A stretch of 64,000 nucleotides of DNA from Planctomycetaceae bacterium (GCA_014762625.1 JABURQ010000020.1:1-64000), one strand, 5' to 3'; shown: positions 1 through 9,513, numbered from the stretch's first letter. The notes: generated by a model not told the origin, from the letters alone. A program made the numbers and translations.

Positions 1-1
1 T

Positions 2-40
2 CGGAACTACTTGAGGCACTGCGGCTACCGCTACAATTAA
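2..40 (+). CDS. C-terminal end of an unknown gene (partial, enters from the left edge)
   Basis: The second forward frame is open from the window edge to a TAA at 38-40 and encodes a 12-residue tail rich in Tyr and Arg. The first forward frame is open too but runs antisense through the sigma-factor gene, and the third stops at once. The tail faces the sigma-factor gene with a hairpin between them, as expected for the end of a convergent gene. With so few residues no family can be named, and it may not be coding. Confidence 0.3.
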   Translation, partial: RNYLRHCGYRYN

Positions 41-60
41 TCTTCATGCGCTCTAATAAG

Positions 61-100
61 CAAAACACGACCAGCCCATCAATCAGGGGACTGGTCGTGT
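61..100 (-). terminator. Intrinsic terminator of the sigma-factor gene
   Basis: A perfect 10-bp inverted repeat, ACACGACCAG at 65-74 and CTGGTCGTGT at 91-100, lies 20 bp past the stop of the minus-strand sigma gene. Read on that strand it is followed by a short T-rich stretch (TTTTGCTTATT). There is no T-run on the plus-strand side, so termination is mainly for the sigma gene. Confidence 0.7.
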
Positions 101-120
101 GGGGGTTCACGCGGGCAAAC

Positions 121-1149
121 TTAAACGGTCGCCACTGCCGGCATATTGTCAATGAGTTGAAGGACGTTCGGTTCTCCCAGCAGGACTTCTTTCAACTTTT
201 CCACGGCGGACATTTGCAACTGGCGGACACGCTCCTTACTGATTCCCAGTTGCTCGCCCACAGATCGCAGTGTTTGTCCGGACTCCTGTTCGTTAATTCC
301 AAATCGAGCACAGACAATATGCTGTTCGCGATCGTCGAGTTCTTCCTCAAACACTTCCATTACTTTTTGATAAAGAACGGCTTGAGTTTTCATCGGAACT
401 TCTTCTTCCGTTTCTTGCCCGAGGTCGCCGAGGAATTCATTCAAATCGCTGGCGATTCGCTGGGCGTTCTTTCGACGTTTCTTGATCTGGCGATAGTAGT
501 CCCGTTGCGTGGCGTGAGTCGCATACGTACTGAATCGGAAGCCGCGCGAGCAATCAAATTTCTCAGTGGCGTTAATCAAGGTCACGTTTCCATCGCTGAC
601 CAACTCCTCGAAGGTTGAATATTGATCGGAAAACTTGCGAGCCAGGGAGACAATCAATCGCAGGTTCGCTTGTACGATTCGGTCTCTCACCTGCTCCGAG
701 CGTCGTAGACACGCATGGATGTCATCGATCAGTTGAGGATCGGGTTTCTCCACATCCAGCGAGACTTTCAGCATGTTGGCGCGATACTTCAGATAATTCA
801 TCGCCCAGAACAGATCGTGTTCTTCCTGCGGTGTCAGCAAGGGAGTTTCGTACAATTTGGCAAAATATGCGGGAAGCTCGGGGGACGGTTTCACTCGAGG
901 TTTTCGCTTATTCTCATACTCGGTGACCAGAATTTCCTCCATTCGCTCGTAACTTCCAGATTTGGAGAATTCATCGTGAGGAATGAAATCGATTTCAAGA
1001 TCGGCAGTCGCCTGAGCCCGCTCCAGAAGTTCCGCGGAAACATCCTGATCTGACCCTCGAGACGATTTCTTGCGAGTTTTGATCCGATTTTTCCCAGCGG
1101 CTTTATTTTTTTTGTGACGAGACTTACTGGTGGTTGCGGGAGCTGACAT
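121..1149 (-). CDS. RNA polymerase sigma-70 family factor, RpoD-like
   Basis: A 342-residue sigma factor that would direct RNA polymerase to promoters. The N-terminus (about 1-45) is a Lys/Arg/Ser-rich disordered segment in place of region 1.1. Region 2 is clear: a region 1.2-like helix with EEHDLFWAMNYLKYRAN, then ANLRLIVSLARKF and the 2.4 segment GFRFSTYATHATQRDYYR. Region 4 near the C-terminus carries LDDREQHIVCARFG and an HTH with SKERVRQLQ. The usual Trp-Trp pair of region 2.4 (ATWWIRQ in RpoD) is replaced by THATQRD, so DNA melting or recognition may differ from a housekeeping factor. I chose the ATG at 1147-1149 because AGGA lies 8 bases upstream; the frame is open 20 codons further but without a ribosome site. 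This is a group 2 or lineage-specific factor rather than certainly RpoD. Confidence 0.9.
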   Translation of the reverse strand: MSAPATTSKSRHKKNKAAGKNRIKTRKKSSRGSDQDVSAELLERAQATADLEIDFIPHDEFSKSGSYERMEEILVTEYENKRKPRVKPSPELPAYFAKLYETPLLTPQEEHDLFWAMNYLKYRANMLKVSLDVEKPDPQLIDDIHACLRRSEQVRDRIVQANLRLIVSLARKFSDQYSTFEELVSDGNVTLINATEKFDCSRGFRFSTYATHATQRDYYRQIKKRRKNAQRIASDLNEFLGDLGQETEEEVPMKTQAVLYQKVMEVFEEELDDREQHIVCARFGINEQESGQTLRSVGEQLGISKERVRQLQMSAVEKLKEVLLGEPNVLQLIDNMPAVATV

Positions 1150-1255
1150 GGAAATTCCTACTTTCTGGTGGTCGATTCGATAGTTGTTGGCGAATCCAAT
1201 AACGTCCAAATCGTCATTTGTAATTTATACGATAGACCTACCTTCGAGACAAGAC

Positions 1256-1388
1256 TAAAACGTCCAAAACGTTCGTTTTTGCAATTATTGTCACAAAACG
1301 CTACAAAACCAGAGCATTGCTGCCGTTCTCGTGGCGATCTCGAACATAGATCCGCAGACTGGTGGCCCTGATAACGCTCAAAACGTTC
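1256..1388. repeat. Repeated CAAAACGTTC-like motifs upstream of the sigma gene
   Basis: Four copies of a decamer occur in the 339-bp gap between the sigma gene and prs: TAAAACGTCC at 1256-1265, CAAAACGTTC at 1265-1274, CAAAACGCTA at 1294-1303 and CAAAACGTTC at 1379-1388. The two exact copies are each followed by a short T-run. They lie about 107-239 bp upstream of the sigma-factor start. They could be binding sites for a regulator of the sigma gene; no protein is known to me for this motif. Nothing else is evident in the gap. Confidence 0.45.
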
Positions 1389-1488
1389 ATTTTTTTAGAT
1401 TTTGCTCAAGAACGGTTTTGGCGATCAACCAAGGCGCGGAGAGAAACCCGACAGCACAGAAAGCAAAAAAACCAAAGGCCGATCAATT

Positions 1489-2436
1489 TTAGTCGAAGAG
1501 GTAGCTCACCGATTCATTTCGATGAATCCGGCGGATAGCTTCGCCCAGCAATGGCGCGATAGAGACCACTCGTAAGTTCGGAAGAGTCTGTTCCGGAGAT
1601 AGCGTCAGGCTGTTGGTCACGACCACCTCTTTGATTGGGGCGTTTTGAAGACGCTCGGTCGCGGGGCCGCAAAAGACCGCATGTGAGGCGGAGACGTAAA
1701 TATCCTTGGCACCGTGCTTATGGGCCACTTCCGCTGCTCCGCAAATGGAACCTGCCGTCGTGATCATGTCGTCAAACATCAACACAGTTTTGCCTTCAAT
1801 TGATCCACCGATCAAATTTGCCTGTTTCGTCTCCGTCGCCGAGGAACGTCGCTTGTCCACAATCGCGAACGAACCGCCGAGGTGATCGAGGTGTTGCAAT
1901 GAACGTTTAATGCTTCCTTCATCGGGCGAGACAATTACCAATTCTTCTTCGGGAATTCCCAGCGATTTGAAATAATCATCGACCACGGGCGCCGCGTACA
2001 AGTGATCGACTGGGAGATCGAAGAATCCCTGAATCTGAGCGGCGTGCAGATCCATCGTCAACACGCGGTCCGCTCCCGCTTCCACAATCAGATTGGCCAC
2101 CATTTTTGCGGTAATCGGTACACGTCCCGAATCCTTGCGATCCTGACGCGCGTAACCGAAATAGGGAATGACCGCGGTGATCCGGGCGGCCGACGCCCGT
2201 CGAACGGCGTCCATGAGAATCAGTAGCTCCATCAGCGATTCGTTCACGGGTGGACCTGTCGGTTGCACGAGGAATACATCGCAACCACGCACGTTTTGTT
2301 CGAGTTGAACGAAAATTTCACCGTCGGGAAAATTGGTGATCTCGACGCGCCCCAGGTCAACTCCCAGATAGTCAGCGATTTCCTGTGCCAGCGGTTGGTT
2401 GGTCCGTCCGCCGAGGATGGTCAGGTTTTCATACAT
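1489..2436 (-). CDS. prs: Ribose-phosphate pyrophosphokinase
   Basis: Makes 5-phosphoribosyl-1-pyrophosphate from ribose 5-phosphate and ATP, the precursor for purines, pyrimidines, NAD, His and Trp. The 315-residue length is standard. Family landmarks are in order: the N-terminal FPDGEI, the ATP loop around ARQDRKDSGRVPITAK, the divalent-cation site VLTMDLHAAQIQGFFD, the catalytic flexible-loop Lys/Arg region VDKRRSS, and the PRPP-binding loop VLMFDDMITTAGS. The start is set at the ATG whose product begins YENLTILGG, the usual family N-terminus; 14 upstream codons are open but unsupported. It follows the prenyl synthase on the same strand with a 109-bp gap and may share its transcript. Confidence 0.97.
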   Translation of the reverse strand: MYENLTILGGRTNQPLAQEIADYLGVDLGRVEITNFPDGEIFVQLEQNVRGCDVFLVQPTGPPVNESLMELLILMDAVRRASAARITAVIPYFGYARQDRKDSGRVPITAKMVANLIVEAGADRVLTMDLHAAQIQGFFDLPVDHLYAAPVVDDYFKSLGIPEEELVIVSPDEGSIKRSLQHLDHLGGSFAIVDKRRSSATETKQANLIGGSIEGKTVLMFDDMITTAGSICGAAEVAHKHGAKDIYVSASHAVFCGPATERLQNAPIKEVVVTNSLTLSPEQTLPNLRVVSIAPLLGEAIRRIHRNESVSYLFD

Positions 2437-2545
2437 CGCCGTTATCCCGCATGAAATCAGGGGCATCAATACCGTCAAGGAACCCTTTTCTCCTCATTCA
2501 GCAGATGGAAGTCAAGCGTCGTATTGAGACTCGGACGGCGGAACC

Positions 2546-3538
2546 CTAGAAGCTGCGTTGAACGGCGAAGTCGGTAAGGTCTTCCAACAAGCGTCGAGCT
2601 GGACTTTCCATCAAACCGCTGAGCGATAATCGGGCTTGCTGCGCGTATTCCTGAGCGCGTTGATGAGCTTCTTCAATGGAGTGGCTCGACCGCAGTTCCT
2701 CCTGCAATCGCCGCCGCGAATCCTGGTCCCCCTGTTCGATCCAGGTGATGATCTGCTCGCGTTGGGTTTCGTCGGCAGATTCCAAAAGACGAATGATGGG
2801 AAGTGTCAGTTTCTGTTTCACAAAATCGCTGCCGAGTGTTTTGCCGGTCTCTTCTTCATTTCCCGTGACGTCGAGCACATCGTCGGCGATCTGAAATGCA
2901 ATTCCCAGCGATCGCCCATATTCCCGCAGCGATTGACTGAGGCCTTCATCGGCTCCCGCGTAGTGAGCCCCCAACTCGCCGCAGAGAGCACACAACTCGG
3001 CCGTTTTCCCGTCAATGATTTTCAAATACTGTTCTTCAGAGAGAGCCAGATTTCCACGTTCGTGAATCTGCATCAGCTCGCCTACGCAAACGCGATTTGT
3101 CGATGCACCGATTAATCGACACGCCAGGGTCGTATCGAGACTCGCGGCCAGATGAAAAGCGTGTGTAAACAGATAATCTCCCAGCAGGACGCTGGTCTCG
3201 TTATTCCAACGATTGTTGATCGTGGCGACGTGCCGACGAATTTCGGCTTCATCGAGAATGTCGTCGTGAACGAGAGTCGCGGTGTGGATCATTTCGGTCA
3301 CCGCGGCGAGGATTGTGTGTTCGGGACGGATATCTCCAGCCGCGCGAGCTGTCAGCAAAACCAGAATCGGTCGCAGGCGTTTACCGCGAAAGCGGCTGAT
3401 GTGTGACAGCAGATCTTTCACAAACGGTTCGGGGTGGCTCAATTCTTCGTCGAATTGCTCTTCGACGCGAAGCAAATGCGGACCGATCAAATCCTCGATA
3501 CGACTTAACAGATGATGCGCGGTGGCCGGCTGTTTCAT
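2546..3538 (-). CDS. Polyprenyl synthetase (trans-isoprenyl diphosphate synthase)
   Basis: A 330-residue class I prenyltransferase that condenses isopentenyl diphosphate onto an allylic diphosphate, most likely to make the side chain of menaquinone or ubiquinone. Both aspartate-rich motifs are intact: [10 protein letters not shown] (first DDxxD) and [11 protein letters not shown] (second). The GKRLRP substrate loop precedes the first motif. The start ATG at 3536-3538 overlaps the moaC TGA in an ATGA junction, so translation is probably coupled. Chain length cannot be read from the sequence, so octaprenyl versus heptaprenyl synthase is left open. Confidence 0.93.
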   Translation of the reverse strand: MKQPATAHHLLSRIEDLIGPHLLRVEEQFDEELSHPEPFVKDLLSHISRFRGKRLRPILVLLTARAAGDIRPEHTILAAVTEMIHTATLVHDDILDEAEIRRHVATINNRWNNETSVLLGDYLFTHAFHLAASLDTTLACRLIGASTNRVCVGELMQIHERGNLALSEEQYLKIIDGKTAELCALCGELGAHYAGADEGLSQSLREYGRSLGIAFQIADDVLDVTGNEEETGKTLGSDFVKQKLTLPIIRLLESADETQREQIITWIEQGDQDSRRRLQEELRSSHSIEEAHQRAQEYAQQARLSLSGLMESPARRLLEDLTDFAVQRSF

Positions 3539-4041
3539 GTCCGGGGTTGCTCCTCGGCAGGGGGGACGGAGGGTTGATGGAAATCGCCGGATTTGCCTCC
3601 CGATTTTTCCAGCAGACGACTCGGGCCTAATTCCATCCCACGATCGACGGCTTTGCACATGTCGTAAACGGTCAAAGCCGCCACGGAGACCGCGGTGAGT
3701 GCTTCCATTTCGACTCCCGTTTTACCGGTCAGCTTGACGAGGGATTCAATGTGCAGCAATGTTTCGCTGTGCGGAATCAATTCCAGTGTCACCGACGTCA
3801 ACGCCAATGGATGACATAGTGGAATCAGATCACTCGTTTTTTTCGCAGCCATAATTCCCGCGAGTCGAGCGACTTCGAGAACATCTCCTTTGGCTAGATC
3901 CTTATTCAGAATCAGTTGCAGTGTTTCAGGCTGCATTCTAACCCAGCTTTCCGCCTTCGCATGACGAGCCGTATCGGATTTCTCACCCACATCGACCATG
4001 CGGCTGGCACCGGATTCGTCAAAATGGGTGAGATCGGACAT
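3535..4041 (-). CDS. moaC: Cyclic pyranopterin monophosphate synthase MoaC
   Basis: Converts the MoaA product 3',8-cyclo-7,8-dihydro-GTP to cyclic pyranopterin monophosphate, an early step of molybdenum cofactor synthesis in the cytoplasm. The 168-residue length is typical. Diagnostic stretches are [14 protein letters not shown] near the N-terminus, [19 protein letters not shown], the substrate-site [11 protein letters not shown], and [23 protein letters not shown]. The start is placed at the ATG preceding [10 protein letters not shown]. Its stop overlaps the start of the prenyl synthase. No other molybdopterin genes are in view. A roughly 200-bp divergent gap to the ceramidase gene must hold both promoters. 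Confidence 0.97.
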   Translation of the reverse strand: MSDLTHFDESGASRMVDVGEKSDTARHAKAESWVRMQPETLQLILNKDLAKGDVLEVARLAGIMAAKKTSDLIPLCHPLALTSVTLELIPHSETLLHIESLVKLTGKTGVEMEALTAVSVAALTVYDMCKAVDRGMELGPSRLLEKSGGKSGDFHQPSVPPAEEQPRT

Positions 4042-4241
4042 GAGAGAGGATTTTCCTGAGGACGGTTGACTACAAACTATAAATCGGGACGGAAACAGCG
4101 ACAACCCTTTGGTGCTCGGGGGACGTGCAGATTCCAATCGCTGCTACACTTTCGGAAACGACCTGCTTACAATTGAATTTCAATTTACAGTGAGTTTAAC
4201 CGCCTCTTTAGACCTCGGTTCACCCAAATTTGGAGTCATCT

Positions 4242-5609
4242 ATGCCATTTTCTCGGATCTTCAGCTCGTTCACGCTGATCTCTCTCATTTGCGTCGGGGG
4301 TCTTTTCCAAGCTTCTCCAGTTTCTGCGGATGGGCCTGAAGCAGGACAGTGGCAAGCGGGCGTCTCGCGCATCGTCATCACACCACGAGAAAACATGTGG
4401 ATGTCCGGATATGGTGCCCGATCGGAGCCTGCGGATGGTAAAATTCACAACCTTTACGCTCGAGTGGCTTGCCTGAAACCGGACCACGAATCGCCTGCTT
4501 TTCTGTTCGTCAGTCTGGATCTTGTGGGGGTTCCCGTCAAGATGGCGGAGACTTTGAGTGCTGATTTTGCGAAATCCTATGGCATTCCGAGAGAGAACAT
4601 CATGTTCGCCTGCAGTCACACGCACTGCGGACCGGCTCTCGACCACGATCTCTCCTGGATGCTTGCTATGGATAAAAAGGATTGGCAACAGGTTCACGAG
4701 TACCAAAAATGGCTCAACGATCGAATTCGTTCCGCAGTAAAAACCGCGGTGGCGGACCTCAAACCCGCCGTGCTGCATTACGGAACGGGAACCTGCGGCT
4801 TTGCCAACAATCGACGACCTCCCATCGGGGAAGGCCCCATCGACCATTCTGTTCCCGTCTTGCGTATCTCCAATCTCAAAGGAACCATTCGAGGCCTGAT
4901 CTTCGGTTACGCCTGTCACAACACCACGCTCGGAATTCAACAATGGTGTGGAGATTACGCCGGCTTCGCGCAGCTGAATCTGGAGGATACCTATCCCGAC
5001 GCAGTGGCGATGTTCTTTACTGGCTGTGGAGCCGACCAAAACCCGTTACCGCGTCGGACGATGGAATTATGTGAAAAATATGGGCGACTCCTTTCGGTCT
5101 CCGTGCAGGAAGTTGTCAAGAATGAGATGACGCCGTTGGCTCCCGCAATGTCGGCGACGTTCAAGACCATTCCTCTCGAATTCGCCACGGCTCCCACGCG
5201 GGAACAAATCGAAGACAAGCTCAACAACGGCGACCGTTACGATCAGAACTGGGCCAAAAATCAATTACAGGATCTGGAGGATGATCGTCGAATTGAGATG
5301 ATTTATCCTTTCCCGGTTCAAAGCTGGCGACTGGGGGATCAATTAACATGGATCGCTCTGGGAGGCGAAGTGGTTGTCGATTACTCTCTTCGGTTGAAAA
5401 AACAACTGGGTGAAAAAACGACCTGGGTGACAGGCTATGCGAACGACGTTATGTGTTACATCCCTTCGGAACGCGTCCTTAAGGAGGGAGGGTACGAAGG
5501 AGCAACCTCGATGCGCTATTACCAGAAACCTTCCGTCTGGAAGGCGGGGCTGGAAGACAAAATCATCGATCAGGTGATGACGCAGGTTGAATCCCTTCAA
5601 TCTCGGTGA
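4242..5609 (+). CDS. Secreted neutral/alkaline ceramidase-like hydrolase
   Basis: A 455-residue protein of the neutral/alkaline non-lysosomal ceramidase family (Pfam 04734 type), which cleaves the amide bond of ceramides; the natural substrate in this organism is unknown. A signal peptide covers about residues 1-30, ending ASPVSADG. Zinc-site candidates are the His residues in SHTHCGP and in GYACHNTTLG, the Glu in GGEVVVDY and the Tyr in the YIPSERV-YEGATSM region. It is shorter than the usual 650-residue enzymes because the C-terminal immunoglobulin-like domain is missing, as in many bacterial homologues. The ATG at 4242 has GGAG six bases upstream; an in-frame TTG four codons earlier is rejected for that reason. 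It ends 2 bp from the convergent hydrolase gene. Confidence 0.88.
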   Translation: MPFSRIFSSFTLISLICVGGLFQASPVSADGPEAGQWQAGVSRIVITPRENMWMSGYGARSEPADGKIHNLYARVACLKPDHESPAFLFVSLDLVGVPVKMAETLSADFAKSYGIPRENIMFACSHTHCGPALDHDLSWMLAMDKKDWQQVHEYQKWLNDRIRSAVKTAVADLKPAVLHYGTGTCGFANNRRPPIGEGPIDHSVPVLRISNLKGTIRGLIFGYACHNTTLGIQQWCGDYAGFAQLNLEDTYPDAVAMFFTGCGADQNPLPRRTMELCEKYGRLLSVSVQEVVKNEMTPLAPAMSATFKTIPLEFATAPTREQIEDKLNNGDRYDQNWAKNQLQDLEDDRRIEMIYPFPVQSWRLGDQLTWIALGGEVVVDYSLRLKKQLGEKTTWVTGYANDVMCYIPSERVLKEGGYEGATSMRYYQKPSVWKAGLEDKIIDQVMTQVESLQSR

Positions 5610-5611
5610 TG

Positions 5612-6499
5612 CTACTCCCATTGACGAATCCATTCCTCGATTCGCAACAGAGTCTGCTCCCGCCCTTCCACATAAAACATGTGCCCTACGTCCGATTGCT
5701 GAATCAATGTGGCATGCGGGAGTCGCTCTGCGATGTGTTCCGCTTCGGCGGGAACCACAATTTTGTCCCGTTCGCCTCCCAGGACGAGAACCGGGGCCTG
5801 AATCTCCGCCAGCCGAGCAGAACTGTCGATGTCTCTGAGTCCGGCAAACAGACTTCGAAGAACCTGCTTGTCATGTTGCCGATAAGCGTTATAGGAAAGC
5901 TCCGTCACCTCATCCAGCAATGCTGACTCAGGACGACGTTTGATCGTCACGAGCCACTCAAAGGCTCGATATAATTGCGGAGACCAGGCCACCAGATTCA
6001 TCCCGACGAGCACCATCCAGCCTCTCCACCAACTCCGGCAAGCTTCTTGGAAGTGACCGAGCAAGTGACTCCATTGGCCTTGGACGAAACCGCTTAGGCT
6101 GATGACGCTCTTCACCTTGTTCGGATGTTCAAAGACCGTCATCAACGCCGCATATCCTCCCGTCGACCAACCAACCAGATGCACCTGCTCCTCGGCGAAG
6201 ACCGCTTCAATCGCCGCTGTGAGACAATCCGAAAACAATGCTTCCGTCACATCCTGACGTTGAAAATTCTCGGGAGCGGCGCTCGGATGATGGCCGGGAA
6301 GCCCGACTGAAATCCAGCGACAATGATCCAGAAACGTCCCCCGTATCAATCGGGGCCACAAATCAACTGACATCAGGATCCCATGAACGAAAACGATCGC
6401 TGGCCCTGAACCTCCTTTCGTTCCGTCGATGACGGCGATCTGATGCCCGTTGACTTCGACCATCCGTTGCACGGGTTCGACGGTTCTCTCAGCGGACAT
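5612..6499 (-). CDS. Alpha/beta hydrolase
   Basis: A 295-residue cytoplasmic alpha/beta-fold hydrolase of unknown substrate. The strand-beta3 motif FVHGILMSVDLW gives the oxyanion region, the nucleophile elbow is GWSTGG with its Ser, the acid is probably the Asp in VLGGERDKIV and the base the His in SDVGHMFY. No signal peptide is visible. It starts 23 bp downstream of the epimerase gene on the same strand, so the two probably form an operon acting on one small-molecule pathway. An esterase, lactonase or C-C hydrolase role would all fit. Confidence 0.85.
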   Translation of the reverse strand: MSAERTVEPVQRMVEVNGHQIAVIDGTKGGSGPAIVFVHGILMSVDLWPRLIRGTFLDHCRWISVGLPGHHPSAAPENFQRQDVTEALFSDCLTAAIEAVFAEEQVHLVGWSTGGYAALMTVFEHPNKVKSVISLSGFVQGQWSHLLGHFQEACRSWWRGWMVLVGMNLVAWSPQLYRAFEWLVTIKRRPESALLDEVTELSYNAYRQHDKQVLRSLFAGLRDIDSSARLAEIQAPVLVLGGERDKIVVPAEAEHIAERLPHATLIQQSDVGHMFYVEGREQTLLRIEEWIRQWE

Positions 6500-6522
6500 C
6501 GTGATGATAAACTTTCCTGTGA

Positions 6523-7515
6523 CTAAATGTGTGATTGGCTCGGTGTTTCGAGTTCCAACTCTGGAATGTTCCGATATCCGCCGTGATGTAACATCTCACG
6601 AACCGTTTTTAACGTCGAATAACGGAATTCATAGCCGATTTCTTCCTGAAGACGACGGGGGGTCACCACCCAGGGATAGCGAATGAAATACCACAATCCC
6701 GAAGGGAAATAGAACAGCGGTAATCGCAAGCCCCACCAGATGTTCGTAAACAGACGGCACATGACGAGTGGACTCTTAAGGCAAATCTGTCGTTTCAGTT
6801 TCGCCAGATCTTTCAATGTAATCCAATCGGGAGGAGCGATGTTAAACGGCCCACTGGCATTGGACGTTAGAATTTTGAGTGTGGCCGCAACCACATCCTC
6901 CAGGTGGACGAGTTGAAATGTTGCATTATGGCCGTCCGGCAGGACCATCAAGGGAGACCTCAAAATGAATTTGGTCAGGTAGTTATCGACCCCTTCCCCA
7001 TAGATGATCGCGGCCCTCGTCCAACTGACGGCAATCTCGGGATGCTGATCTCGAAATTCCGCCAACAACTCCTCCACGAGAACTTTATCGTGCGCGTATT
7101 GGTATTCGGTCCGTGGTCGTAAATGATGATCTTCCGGGATCGGAATCGGATTATCGTCCCACGCTCCATACGCTGTCGCACTCGACGAGACCAGCAATCG
7201 TGCAGGGCCAATATTCTCCACGGCGGCGAGTAAATTTCGCGTTCCCTCAATATTGATTTCGTGCATTCTCCTGAGGTCGCGCATCGGATTCACGACAAAC
7301 GCCAGATGAATCACAGTCTCGGGAGCAAACGTTTCCAGATGCGATCTCAGTTTCGGACTGGTCACATCACAATGCAGAAACTCATCGGGGGGATGAACGC
7401 TCGGTTCGACGACATCCAGCCCGAGAATTGTGGCCTCTGGATATAATGAACGCAGTCCTTCGATGAGTCCCCGTCCGTAAAATCCGGAACTCCCGGTGAT
7501 GGCAATTTTTTGCAT
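6523..7515 (-). CDS. NAD(P)-dependent epimerase/dehydratase (SDR family)
   Basis: A 330-residue extended short-chain dehydrogenase. The N-terminal Rossmann motif is TGSSGFYGRG, the adenine-ribose region has LGLDVV, and the catalytic pair is YAHDK (Tyr and Lys of YxxxK) preceded by VSSSATAYG supplying the Ser. The C-terminal half holds the variable substrate-binding part with RYPWVVTPRRL. The start is the ATG at 7513-7515, where MQKIAITGSSG begins; 20 extra upstream codons do not resemble the family. Nucleotide-sugar epimerase activity is possible, but the lack of other sugar genes nearby leaves the substrate unknown. It precedes the alpha/beta hydrolase gene. Confidence 0.87.
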   Translation of the reverse strand: MQKIAITGSSGFYGRGLIEGLRSLYPEATILGLDVVEPSVHPPDEFLHCDVTSPKLRSHLETFAPETVIHLAFVVNPMRDLRRMHEINIEGTRNLLAAVENIGPARLLVSSSATAYGAWDDNPIPIPEDHHLRPRTEYQYAHDKVLVEELLAEFRDQHPEIAVSWTRAAIIYGEGVDNYLTKFILRSPLMVLPDGHNATFQLVHLEDVVAATLKILTSNASGPFNIAPPDWITLKDLAKLKRQICLKSPLVMCRLFTNIWWGLRLPLFYFPSGLWYFIRYPWVVTPRRLQEEIGYEFRYSTLKTVREMLHHGGYRNIPELELETPSQSHI

Positions 7516-7706
7516 CTCAGCTCGACCCTGCCGATCTCCTGCAATCCCACAAAATCTCACTCTGAAAATGACCACTTCGTCGGCTGAAGTATATCGAGCC
7601 TGAAGACGAACCGAAACTGGAGCCCGCGTACTTCGGCCCCCACAGTTCCGCTGGTCGCCCGAATGGCGTAAACTGTTGGCCGCAATCTGCCACTTACGAG
7701 ACCGTC

Positions 7707-9176
7707 ATGGCCACTTCCGTTTCCCAGTCAGACTCTCCCCGCATCATCATTGCCGGTGCCGGTATGAGCGGGCTCTGTCTGGCGATCCAGCTCAAACGAT
7801 CCGGAATCGAATCCTTTCAAATCTTCGAAAAATCGTCCGAGGTCGGCGGCACCTGGCTCGACAATCATTACCCGAATTCTGGGTGCGATATTCCGTCTCA
7901 TCTGTACTCGTTCTCCTTCGATCGACGACACGACTGGTCGCAGAAATACGCTCGACAGCCGGAAATCCTCAACTACTTCAAAACCTGTGCGGATAAGTTC
8001 GGCATTCGATCGTTCATTCAGTTTGACACCAGCATTGAGGAAGCGGTTTTCGACGAAGCCGCGAAAATCTGGCGAGTCACCACGAGCGACGGAAAAACTC
8101 ACGAGGCGGATATCTTCGTCAGCGCTGTCGGTCAACTCAATCGTCCGAAAATTCCCCAGCTCGAAGGGCTCGATCAGTTTCAGGGAGCGACGTGGCATTC
8201 CGCCCGCTGGAACGATGAATTCGATCCGACGGACAGAGACGTCGCCGTCATCGGGAATGGAGCCAGCGCGATTCAGTTTCTGCCCGGTCTCGCCGGGCAG
8301 GCCAGATCGGTGACGCTCTTTCAACGAAGTCCCAACTGGATTCATCCGCTCCATAATTATCGATATCCCGGTTGGGCCAAATTCGCATTCCGCTGGATTC
8401 CTCTCGCCGCACGACTGCATCGCGGTTGGATCTTTCTGATCTCCGAAGGTCGGTTCATTGCGTTTGCCAACGGCGAAAACTTCGCCAACAAGGAATACCG
8501 CCGCTGGCTCACTCGCCGCATGAAAAAGGCCGCCCAACCGAACATTCTGCCGGACGTCATCCCCGACTATCCTCCCGGTTGCAAACGCATTCTGCTGTCG
8601 AGCGATTACATTGAAACGCTCAATCGCGAGAACGTGCGACTGGTCAGCCGGCCGTTGGAAAAGTTCACCTCGGACGGCGTGGTAGTCGGAGACGAAACGA
8701 TCCCCGTCGACGCGGCCATCTTTGCGACCGGGTTTGAAACAACCGGGTTCCTGCAACCGATGCGAATCGTCGGTCGCGACGGCGTCACGCTCGACGAGGC
8801 GTTCCATCCGCGACCGAAAACGTTGTTCGGCGTTATGGCCGCCGGGTTCCCCAACTTTTTCATGCTCTACGGACCGAACACCAACCTGGGACACAACTCC
8901 ATCATCTTTATGGTCGAGTGCCAGGTCAATTACATCCTCAATTGTCTCCAGGCCAGGAAGAATCGACAAGCCCGCGCCATCGAACCGAAAGTCGAAGCCG
9001 TCGAACAGTACGACAATCGCTTACAACATAAACTGAACGCCACCATCTGGGCGGGTGATTGCGCGAGCTGGTACAAAAACGCCCAAGGCAGCATCGTGAA
9101 TAATTGGTGGGGGACGGCCACCGCCTTCTGGAAACAAACCCGCCGACTCGACTCAACTCAGTTTCTTTTTGAGTAA
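7707..9176 (+). CDS. Flavin-containing monooxygenase, Baeyer-Villiger type
   Basis: A 489-residue FAD/NADPH monooxygenase. An FAD-binding GAGMSG lies at about 17-22 followed by the Glu of IFEKSSEVGGTW. A second Rossmann motif (GNGASAIQ, about 182-189) binds NADPH. Between them the stretch FQGATWHSARW at about 158-168 fits FxGxxxHxxxW, the fingerprint that separates Baeyer-Villiger monooxygenases from ordinary FMOs, which have Tyr/Phe at the last position. The late ATG motif IFATGFET is also present. It would insert oxygen next to a carbonyl using NADPH and O2; substrate unknown. It is divergent from the epimerase/hydrolase pair across 190 bp, so the three could serve one degradation route, which is inference. 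Confidence 0.88.
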   Translation: MATSVSQSDSPRIIIAGAGMSGLCLAIQLKRSGIESFQIFEKSSEVGGTWLDNHYPNSGCDIPSHLYSFSFDRRHDWSQKYARQPEILNYFKTCADKFGIRSFIQFDTSIEEAVFDEAAKIWRVTTSDGKTHEADIFVSAVGQLNRPKIPQLEGLDQFQGATWHSARWNDEFDPTDRDVAVIGNGASAIQFLPGLAGQARSVTLFQRSPNWIHPLHNYRYPGWAKFAFRWIPLAARLHRGWIFLISEGRFIAFANGENFANKEYRRWLTRRMKKAAQPNILPDVIPDYPPGCKRILLSSDYIETLNRENVRLVSRPLEKFTSDGVVVGDETIPVDAAIFATGFETTGFLQPMRIVGRDGVTLDEAFHPRPKTLFGVMAAGFPNFFMLYGPNTNLGHNSIIFMVECQVNYILNCLQARKNRQARAIEPKVEAVEQYDNRLQHKLNATIWAGDCASWYKNAQGSIVNNWWGTATAFWKQTRRLDSTQFLFE

Positions 9177-9513
9177 GCCTCCTCTCTCTTTTGCTTTCGG
9201 TGTTTGCCAGGAATTCCGCTGTCTGATGGCTGAACCTCGGGGGTTTTCAAAGATGAGCTTTTTGCAAGACCTCAACTTCTCAAGTTCTCATCTTCGAACG
9301 AAACCCGAGAGTTTTGCCCGGTTTTGAGATCGTCCGCCGCGAAATCTGAAATTGCGTCTGTCTGGGAATGGTCCGTTGTGCTGCGTTTGCAGCCAATTGT
9401 GAGACCACATCAGGGGATTGGGGAGATGGGGATTTTGTATTTGGTTCTTTGTACTTGGTTCTTGGCAGTTTGGATTCCAAAACCGAAGGACAAAAAACAA
9501 AGCAAGAAAGACG

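Noticed and set aside
7728-8969. Minus-strand ORF of 413 codons across the monooxygenase gene
   Set aside because: Antisense to intact flavoprotein motifs, no ribosome site and no recognisable family.
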